From positions 1 through 35,082 of the forward strand of contig JAFWJU010000057.1 of the NCBI GenBank assembly GCA_017511465.1: a DNA stretch of 35,082 nucleotides. Reading direction: 5' to 3'. The translations under genes and the position numbers were made by a program. Positions 29,314 to 35,082 of the stretch are shown here, piece after piece. The notes under the pieces were generated by a model. It had not been told where the DNA came from. It did no database searches and worked only from the letters and a program-made list of their open reading frames with translations. The stretch's first letter is position 1; each line of letters opens with the position of its first letter. Source of the stretch: Eggerthellaceae bacterium. GTDB lineage: Bacteria; Actinomycetota; Coriobacteriia; Coriobacteriales; Eggerthellaceae.

Positions 29314-29847
29314 TTACGGCACCTTGACCAACGAATGCAGTTCTTTGTCGGTATGGGGAGCCAACACGCCACGGGGATCGAAGAACTCGAGTTCCATGAG
29401 GCAGGCCACGCCGACGAGCTCGGCACCCAGCTTCTCGACGAGTTTCACTTGCGCGACCATCGTGCCGCCAGTTGCCACCAAGTCGTCGACGATGAGCACC
29501 TTGTCGCCAGGACCGAATGCGTCGTGGTGCACCTGCAGCGTGGCGGTGCCGTATTCCAGGGCGTAATCTTCCTCAACGACCTCGCGCGGCAGCTTGCCGG
29601 GCTTACGCGCGGGCACGAACCCGCTACCGAGCTCAAGGGCAACCGGCGCGCCCAGCATGAACCCGCGCGCCTCGCTTCCCATGACCTTCGTCACGCCCAA
29701 CGACCGATACGGGTCTGCCAATCCCTGGATAACGGCCTCGAAGCCCTCGGGGTCAGCCAGCAGAGGCGTGACATCCTTGAACAGCACCCCCGGCTTCGGA
29801 TAGTCGGGGATATCCTTGATCAGGCTTTCGTAATCGAACTCGGTCAT
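29314..29847 (-). CDS. apt: adenine phosphoribosyltransferase
   Basis: A 177-residue enzyme that makes AMP from adenine and PRPP in purine salvage. Seen: [18 protein letters not shown] (13-30), GSEARGF (57-63), ARKPGKLP (80-87) and the PRPP loop [13 protein letters not shown] (117-129). GGAGAGGG lies before the ATG at 29847; the in-frame extension to 29895 has no ribosome site. It lies 66 bases downstream of the NCS2 permease gene on the same strand, so uptake and salvage of purines are probably co-expressed. Confidence 0.95.
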   Translation of the reverse strand: MTEFDYESLIKDIPDYPKPGVLFKDVTPLLADPEGFEAVIQGLADPYRSLGVTKVMGSEARGFMLGAPVALELGSGFVPARKPGKLPREVVEEDYALEYGTATLQVHHDAFGPGDKVLIVDDLVATGGTMVAQVKLVEKLGAELVGVACLMELEFFDPRGVLAPHTDKELHSLVKVP

Positions 29848-29913
29848 TACCCTCTCCTTCAATGATGGGCAGTAGGGACAAGCGCCTTTGCCCATTTCCT
29901 TACCAATAACTTG

Positions 29914-31359
29914 CTAGACCACCAGGAAGAACTTCACGAGGAAGATCAGCGCCAAAACGTACGTGAGCGCATACTGCTTGCTGGCCTTGCCGGTGAAGAT
30001 GTTGATGACGCTGAAGCAAATGAGGCCGATGCCGATGGCATGGCCGATAGAACCCGAAATCGGCATGGCGATAAGCATGAGCGCCACGGGCACCGACTGG
30101 TCGAGCTTGTCGAAGTCGATTTTCTTAAGGCCCGACAGCATGAGAATGCCGACGTACACGAGTGCCGACGAAGTGGCGGCTGCAGGAATGACGGCGGCGA
30201 TAGGCGCGATGAACATGCACAGCAGGAACATGATGCCGCACGTGAGCGCCGTCAAGCCCGTGCGCCCACCAGCCTCGACGCCCGACGCGGATTCGACGAA
30301 CGTCGTGACGGTCGACGTACCGGTGCATGCGCCGACGACCGTGCCGATGGAGTCGGAGAGCAGCGCTTGCTTCATCTGCGGCATCTTGCCATCAGCGTCG
30401 AGCATGTTCGCGCGGGCAGCCGTGCCGACAAGCGTTCCGATGGTGTCGAACATGTCGATGAGGCAGAAGGTGATGATGAGCGTGATGGCCGTGAACCAGC
30501 CAAGCTCGAGGAAACCTTGCGGATTGAACTTGAGCAACGTGAGGTCGGCCATGTCGCCGAACGCAGGGAGCCACGACGCGGTCGCCAAACCAGCGAACGG
30601 GTCGGTGCCGAGGAAGAAGGCCTCGCCAGCCCAATAGATGACCGAAGCGACGAGCATGCCGATGATGACTGCCGCCTTCACGCCGCGATGCGCTAGCAGG
30701 ATGATGACGAACAGGCCTATGAACAGGGTGGCTACCGAAAGGACCATGGTCGGGTACGCCGTCGTCATGGTGTCGGCAGCATACGCGGCCGTGAGCGATC
30801 CGAAAAAGTCGCGCATGACGAAGAACTGGTTTTCGACTACGCCTTCCTCGTTGAACGTGGCAATGAAGATATTTGACCCGAAACCGATGTTCAGCAACAT
30901 GATGCCGATAGCAGGGGAAATGCCCATGCGCACGCCGTAGGGAATGGCGTCGATGATCTTCTCGCGGATGTTGACCAAGGTCAGAATGACGAAAACGATA
31001 CCCTCGGCAAGCACGATGATAAGCGCCGCCTGGAACGACGCGACATACGACGCGCCTGTGAGCACGACGATTTGCCCGACCACCACCGCGAAGAAGCTGT
31101 TCAAACCCATGCCGGGAGCAAGGCAGAACGGCTTGTTCGCAATGAAGGCCATGCACATCATCGCGATGCCCGATGCCAGGCAGGTGGCCAGGAATACTGC
31201 GTTCCACAGCGGCATTCCGCCATCGGTGGCACCGTAACCGGCCAGAATGTTCGGGTTCAGGGCGATGATGTAAGCCATCGTCATGAACGTGGTGAGACCG
31301 GCGATGATCTCGGTTTTAACCGAGGTGCCGTTCTCCTTCAGCTTGAAGATTCTTTCCAC
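29914..31359 (-). CDS. NCS2 family purine permease (AzgA/PbuG-like)
   Basis: A 481-residue transporter with about 12-14 hydrophobic segments, expected to import hypoxanthine, guanine or adenine. Family motifs: GLTTFMTMAYIIALNP (21-36), FCLAPGMGLNSFFA (77-90), and GTSTVTTFVESASGVEAGG, typical of the AzgA branch. The start is GTG with GGAGGG 3-4 bases upstream. The apt gene follows on the same strand. There is only a 54-base gap upstream to the HIT gene, and no purine riboswitch fits there. Confidence 0.92.
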   Translation of the reverse strand: MERIFKLKENGTSVKTEIIAGLTTFMTMAYIIALNPNILAGYGATDGGMPLWNAVFLATCLASGIAMMCMAFIANKPFCLAPGMGLNSFFAVVVGQIVVLTGASYVASFQAALIIVLAEGIVFVILTLVNIREKIIDAIPYGVRMGISPAIGIMLLNIGFGSNIFIATFNEEGVVENQFFVMRDFFGSLTAAYAADTMTTAYPTMVLSVATLFIGLFVIILLAHRGVKAAVIIGMLVASVIYWAGEAFFLGTDPFAGLATASWLPAFGDMADLTLLKFNPQGFLELGWFTAITLIITFCLIDMFDTIGTLVGTAARANMLDADGKMPQMKQALLSDSIGTVVGACTGTSTVTTFVESASGVEAGGRTGLTALTCGIMFLLCMFIAPIAAVIPAAATSSALVYVGILMLSGLKKIDFDKLDQSVPVALMLIAMPISGSIGHAIGIGLICFSVINIFTGKASKQYALTYVLALIFLVKFFLVV

Positions 31360-31413
31360 GATCCCTCCTTATTGCTCCCCTTTTGATGCGGCTTGTTGTC
31401 CTTGCTAGTTGTG

Positions 31414-31842
31414 CTACGCTTGCAGCGACGCCTTCCAAGCGGCAACGGCGGCCTTCTGCTCCGCGATTTCAGCGGCATTCGTGGCAAATTCGCCCCAGTC
31501 CTGGTCATTCGGACGCGGCATGAGGCCGCCGCCCAGAATGTGCACGTGCAGGTGCTTGACAGACTGGCTGGCATCCTCGCCCGTGTTGACGAGAACGCGA
31601 TAACCGTTTTCGAGGCCCTTCATTTCGGCAACCATGCCGACTTTGCTGAACACCTTGCCCAGCGTCTCGGGCGGCACGTTGTCGCTCAGGTCGCTGTAGT
31701 GGTCCTTGGGAATAATCAGCGTATGCACGGGCATGAGCGGCTCGAGATCGTCAAACACGAGCACGTCGTCGTCTTCGTACACCTTTTTGGTGGGAATATC
31801 GCCTTTGGCGATCTTGCAGAAGATGCAATCGTCCTTTTGCAT
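31414..31842 (-). CDS. HIT family nucleotide hydrolase (HinT-like)
   Basis: A 142-residue histidine-triad protein, expected to hydrolyse purine nucleoside phosphoramidates or related AMP conjugates. The triad HLHVHILGGG has His97, His99 and His101. The zinc-type CxxC (Cys6, Cys9) at the start and His48 in PKDHYSDL match the zinc-bearing HinT group. The ATG at 31842 is chosen because AGGAG precedes it; an in-frame TTG upstream lies over that site. It precedes the purine permease and apt genes on the same strand (54-base gap), so the three may be one transcript concerned with purine nucleotides. Confidence 0.93.
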   Translation of the reverse strand: MQKDDCIFCKIAKGDIPTKKVYEDDDVLVFDDLEPLMPVHTLIIPKDHYSDLSDNVPPETLGKVFSKVGMVAEMKGLENGYRVLVNTGEDASQSVKHLHVHILGGGLMPRPNDQDWGEFATNAAEIAEQKAAVAAWKASLQA

Positions 31843-31914
31843 GCAGGCTCCTATCAACTGTGTTCGAACGTGAGCATTGTACCGCGAATACGGTGCTTGA
31901 CCGTTTAAGTAAGG

Positions 31915-33252
31915 CTATTTCTTCGATTCGCGGCGGATGAAATACAGCACGATGAACGTCAGCAATGACACAGCCGCGCCACCCGCGAAAATGAGCGAAC
32001 TCGGCGTGAAGCCATCGCCAACTACACCGAAGCCCACAACCGCGCCAGACGATGCCGAAATGGCGCTGCCGATCCACGGACCGATGAGCATGGGCACGAG
32101 CACGACCATGAATATGCGGATGCCCTGATACAGGCCCACGCGCCCCGATGGCGTGTTGTTTCGGATTTCGGCTCCGAAGCACGCGACCGACCCGAGATAG
32201 CCCGACAGCATGAGCATGCTGCCCAAGAACACGCCTGGCGCATTGACCAGGACGGTCAGCAATATGCAACCTGTAAGGAACAAGATGAGCGGCACGATGA
32301 TGCTGCGCGAGAATCCCCGGCGGTCCACCGTGCGCCCATATAGAATGGTGAACACGGCGGCGATGACGATACACGGCGCCATGACGAACACGTAATTCTC
32401 GCCCAAGATGTACGGCAGGCGCAGGTACAGCACGTAGTACGGCATGATGACCTGCATGGCAATGGCGAACACGCAATAGGCCAGCAAGACGAGGTACAGC
32501 ATGTGGCTCGATCGCATGGCGACGGGGCGGAACCCGTACAGCACTTCGGCCAGGTAATTGGTATCGCGACGGGGCTCGGGCTGGCTATCCTTCATGAGCA
32601 CGGCGGCGAGAATGCCCGTCACCAAGACGACGGCGCCGATGATGGTGAAGAACAGCGGGTAATCGTACGTCACCGAGCCATCGGGCCCCACGATCATGAG
32701 GAACATGGCGCCGCCGAACACCGCCAGCATCGACAGCAGCGGCATCGAGCTGTTGACGCCCTCGACCTTACCACGGTTCGTGTCGTCGGTGATGTCGGTC
32801 ATCCAGGCATTGAACGCGCTGTCGTTGGCCAAGCTGCCGAAGAACGTCATGATGCAGTCGAATGTGATCGTCAGCGTGATTCCCAACGCGGCAGCAGCGG
32901 CGGCATCGCGCGCGAGGGCCGCAGAAATGTTCTGGAGCACGGCAAAAGCGCAAATGGAAAGGCCCCACAACAACGTGCCCACGACCACGAACACCTTGCG
33001 GCGCCCCACGCGGTCGGACCACACGCCGGCGAGCAACGTGGTAGCCGTCGCCGTGATGGCCGATGCGCTGACCATCAGCGCCACATCGCTGAGGGAGGCG
33101 CCGAACACGTCTTGGATGAACAGGTTGAAGAAATTGTTCTCGACCGCCCAGGCCACCTGGCCCATGAGCGACAGCAGCACGATGAGGAACCATGTCTTGC
33201 GCGGCAGCGGCGTGCCCTTGGGTTTCCTGTTTTCGGTGTTCTCGGTTGCCAT
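31915..33252 (-). CDS. MFS transporter (GPH/SLC45-like)
   Basis: A 445-residue major facilitator with 12 predicted helices. Early motifs are GQVAWAVENNFFNLFIQ and the helix 2-3 loop GVWSDRVGRRKVFV; a related loop YGRTVDRRGFSR is in the second half. The WAVEN signature suggests the GPH/sugar-type branch, but no substrate can be given. The ATG at 33252 is chosen because GGAG is 7 bases upstream; a longer frame to 33312 overlaps the HAD gene. It starts 11 bases after the HAD phosphatase stop, so the pair is an operon; possibly the phosphatase acts on the product of the imported sugar. Confidence 0.88.
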   Translation of the reverse strand: MATENTENRKPKGTPLPRKTWFLIVLLSLMGQVAWAVENNFFNLFIQDVFGASLSDVALMVSASAITATATTLLAGVWSDRVGRRKVFVVVGTLLWGLSICAFAVLQNISAALARDAAAAAALGITLTITFDCIMTFFGSLANDSAFNAWMTDITDDTNRGKVEGVNSSMPLLSMLAVFGGAMFLMIVGPDGSVTYDYPLFFTIIGAVVLVTGILAAVLMKDSQPEPRRDTNYLAEVLYGFRPVAMRSSHMLYLVLLAYCVFAIAMQVIMPYYVLYLRLPYILGENYVFVMAPCIVIAAVFTILYGRTVDRRGFSRSIIVPLILFLTGCILLTVLVNAPGVFLGSMLMLSGYLGSVACFGAEIRNNTPSGRVGLYQGIRIFMVVLVPMLIGPWIGSAISASSGAVVGFGVVGDGFTPSSLIFAGGAAVSLLTFIVLYFIRRESKK

Positions 33253-33263
33253 GATGCGCTCCG

Positions 33264-33917
33264 TTACATTGCGGCCAACACCCATTGGACGAACTCTTCG
33301 AACGACCCGCAAGCATGTGCGGGGCTGAATGCCAGCAGCTCGTCAGCTGAGAACATGCCCCATAACGCTGCCACCGTCGTGCAGCCGGCGGCAATGCCAG
33401 CCTGCATATCATAGGGGCTGTCACCCAGGTAAATGCATTCTTCGGGCGGTATGCCCAGCAACTTGGCGCCCGCGATAATGGAATCGGGCTCGGGTTTCCC
33501 CTTCGGGCAATCGTCGGCGCCAACAAGGCAATCGAGGTATTGCCATGCACCCGTGATCTCGAGTCCATGCTGCGCAAGCCAATGCCGTTTTGCCGTGACC
33601 ACGCCCTGGCCGAAACCGGCTTCCTTCAAGTCGCGCAAGCCCTGTTCGACACCTGGGAACAACTGGATGGCGCCATCGTGCACTGCATGGTTGTGCTCGC
33701 GGTACACGCGCGCAAGTTCGGCCCCCAACTGCTCGTCGCCATCGGCGAATTCCAACAGCTGCGAATCGAGCGGCGTGCCAACCCCGCGCAGCAACACCTC
33801 ATCGGGATACATGCGCCCCAACACCGTGCTCACGGTGTGCTTCATGCTGGACAGGATGAGGTCGTGTGTGTCGACAAGCGTCCCGTCGTTGTCATAAAGA
33901 ATCGCGCGGATTGCCAT
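33264..33917 (-). CDS. HAD-family phosphatase (Gph/PGMB-like)
   Basis: A 217-residue HAD hydrolase. Motif I is LYDNDGTLVDT with nucleophile Asp9 and acid/base Asp11. A helical cap follows (about 17-85), then motif II VVTAKRH (about 105-111), the Lys of KGKPEPDS and motif IV YLGDSPYDMQAG. This is the layout of phosphoglycolate phosphatase and beta-phosphoglucomutase relatives; the exact substrate is unknown. GGAAGGAG lies 5 bases before the ATG. It is co-transcribed with the downstream MFS transporter (11-base gap). Confidence 0.9.
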   Translation of the reverse strand: MAIRAILYDNDGTLVDTHDLILSSMKHTVSTVLGRMYPDEVLLRGVGTPLDSQLLEFADGDEQLGAELARVYREHNHAVHDGAIQLFPGVEQGLRDLKEAGFGQGVVTAKRHWLAQHGLEITGAWQYLDCLVGADDCPKGKPEPDSIIAGAKLLGIPPEECIYLGDSPYDMQAGIAAGCTTVAALWGMFSADELLAFSPAHACGSFEEFVQWVLAAM

Positions 33918-34029
33918 GAAGCTCCTTCCGTTTGCTCCGCTTCATCCTACACTACCACGAAGCGTTCCCTCTGTCGCATGGGCAATGCAGATGCGACGGG
34001 CGCCAAGCACCTGCCGCATTCCCGCTGCG

Positions 34030-35082
34030 TTATGCAGCGTAAACAATGTCGCCGAAATCAGCTATGAACACATCGTCGAAACGGCCCTTATCCGTCTGCT
34101 CGCGCTTTTTGCGCTCGCCTTCGACCGATAGCCAAATGCGCCGCCCGATTTGGCGGCGAGCGATGCGGCGCGCCGTGCTCGGACGCTCGGGAATTGGCTT
34201 GGGGCCCACGGCGAGCGACATCAGCTGAGATGGCTGGTTGTCAAGGCAAACGCTGGCAAACGGCTGGTAACGCGCGATGCGTTTCAGCTTGGATTGCTCG
34301 ACATCGAGCTGTCCCGCAAGCAACGCCGCGTCGTGCACACCAAGCGGATAGCAGATGATCGTGCCGACATTCCCCAGCACCGATGCGGCAAGGCCCGATT
34401 GCGCACCCGTGCCCTTGTCGAACACGTTGACTTGCTCGAGCGTCTGAAACGACAGCACGAAGCCCACATGGTACTTGCGCGATTCCGACAGCAGCCCTGC
34501 GAACTCGGGATTCGCGAACTTGCCGAATTCATCGATGTACACGAAGAACGGGTCGAGCGACTCGAGCGCGTCAGACGAGCTTCCGAATATGCCAAGATCG
34601 GAAGCCGGCCCTCGTTTGGCGGAATCATTCGCCGTGCTGCCTGCGTTTCCCCGGCTGAGAATGGCATCATGCAGCTGAGACAGCAGGTATGACGAGATGA
34701 TTTCCGCTGCATCGGCGCCGATGCGTGCTTCGGGTATCACCGCCACCAAGATCTTGCCCTCGTTCACGATGCGGTGCATATCGATGGTCGACGGCCCTGG
34801 CCCGAACATGTGGCGAAGCGCCTCGCTGCCCGTTATCCGCTCGACCTTGGCCAAGAACCATTGGATGGAATCCTCGTGATCGCTGCACCGATGCGCGCTT
34901 GCCTCGGTGCGCCAGAGCGTGCGCAGCGTCTCGTCGTCGCAACAATCGAGGCAATGCCTGACATAGTCGGGGTCGGTGTACAACCTGCCGAGCAGGGCCA
35001 GGTGCGGCTCGTCGGGGAATTGCGGATGAAGCATCAGCTGCAGTCCCGTTCGCACGAACTGCTTGAACCGCGTTCCCGCCCA
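34030..35082 (-). CDS. type IV secretion coupling protein (VirD4/TraG/TraD-like), N-terminus beyond window
   Basis: The C-terminal 350 residues of a large ATPase; the frame stays open to the right edge, so the start and Walker A lie outside. Seen are PFFVYIDEFGKFANPEF with the Walker B Asp-Glu, LLSESRKYHVGFVLSFQTLEQV, and a late beta-rich stretch, as in the TraM-recognition domain of TraD/TraG. These proteins sit at the inner membrane and feed DNA-relaxase complexes into a type IV channel. The tail is basic (RRIARRQIGRR) and lacks the acidic end of F-type TraD. It is the only mobile-element gene in the window, next to the HAD gene, and suggests an integrated conjugative element to the right. 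Confidence 0.82.
   Translation of the reverse strand, partial: WAGTRFKQFVRTGLQLMLHPQFPDEPHLALLGRLYTDPDYVRHCLDCCDDETLRTLWRTEASAHRCSDHEDSIQWFLAKVERITGSEALRHMFGPGPSTIDMHRIVNEGKILVAVIPEARIGADAAEIISSYLLSQLHDAILSRGNAGSTANDSAKRGPASDLGIFGSSSDALESLDPFFVYIDEFGKFANPEFAGLLSESRKYHVGFVLSFQTLEQVNVFDKGTGAQSGLAASVLGNVGTIICYPLGVHDAALLAGQLDVEQSKLKRIARYQPFASVCLDNQPSQLMSLAVGPKPIPERPSTARRIARRQIGRRIWLSVEGERKKREQTDKGRFDDVFIADFGDIVYAA

Noticed and set aside
31360..31413. A possible purine riboswitch before the NCS2 permease gene
   Set aside because: The gap is only 54 bases and shows none of the three-helix pattern or conserved loops.
34022..34038. A 6-bp hairpin spanning the stop codon of the coupling protein
   Set aside because: There is no T-run and the stem is short; probably chance.

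Overview
The window looks like a piece of chromosome from a high-GC Gram-positive anaerobe, most likely an actinobacterium of class Coriobacteriia (Eggerthella/Slackia-like). This is inferred from gene content (alr and ddl cell-wall genes, rubredoxin, several Ser/Gln-rich zinc-ribbon membrane proteins, a PknB-like kinase), from strong GC bias at third codon positions and from good AGGAGG ribosome binding sites. No 16S rRNA or other definitive marker is present, so the assignment is an inference. About 30 genes are packed tightly, mostly on the minus strand. I see no IS element, prophage or CRISPR array.

Layout from left to right. An M20 dipeptidase gene runs off the left edge, followed by tRNA-Leu(CAA) with its terminator. 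Next come a zinc-ribbon membrane protein and a DhnA-type class I aldolase with its own promoter. At 4.1-6.7 kb a minus-strand operon encodes four envelope-type proteins (YtxH-like, PRC-barrel, VTT/DedA-like, TM2). At 6.8-13.4 kb there is a second minus-strand block: a CmpB-like membrane protein, serS, and then four tightly linked genes (single-pass membrane protein with a lipocalin-like region, a small protein resembling the N-terminal domain of cyanophycin synthetase, a PLP aminotransferase and a D-Ala-D-Ala-ligase-like ATP-grasp enzyme). A small plus-strand membrane protein and pyridoxamine kinase follow. At 14.9-19.3 kb a minus-strand block encodes a membrane Ser/Thr kinase, a zinc-ribbon Q-rich protein and a lipoprotein.

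At 19.4-24 kb lie a PurF-like protein whose glutaminase site is degenerate, a WYL regulator, a family-4 uracil-DNA glycosylase and alanine racemase. The stretch 24.0-25.9 kb is the least ordinary part: a secreted C39-like protein with a 12-bp inverted repeat beside its ribosome binding site, an AT-rich and probably leaderless promoter driving a small winged-helix protein, and 565 bases of non-coding DNA with two long hairpins. One of these hairpins shares a 62-base core with a second hairpin downstream of the PurF-like gene, although the stems differ. After that come a GH2 glycosidase, an MFS transporter, a rubredoxin with a shortened first cysteine motif, a purine salvage pair (NCS2 permease and apt), a HIT protein, a second MFS transporter with a HAD phosphatase, and at the right edge the C-terminal part of a VirD4/TraG-type coupling protein, which hints at a mobile element beyond the window.

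The best candidates for something undescribed are the paired hairpin elements with a shared core and different stems (20.8 and 25.6 kb), the operon joining a CphA-N-like protein to an aminotransferase and an unusual Ddl-like ligase, and the glutaminase-dead PurF paralogue.
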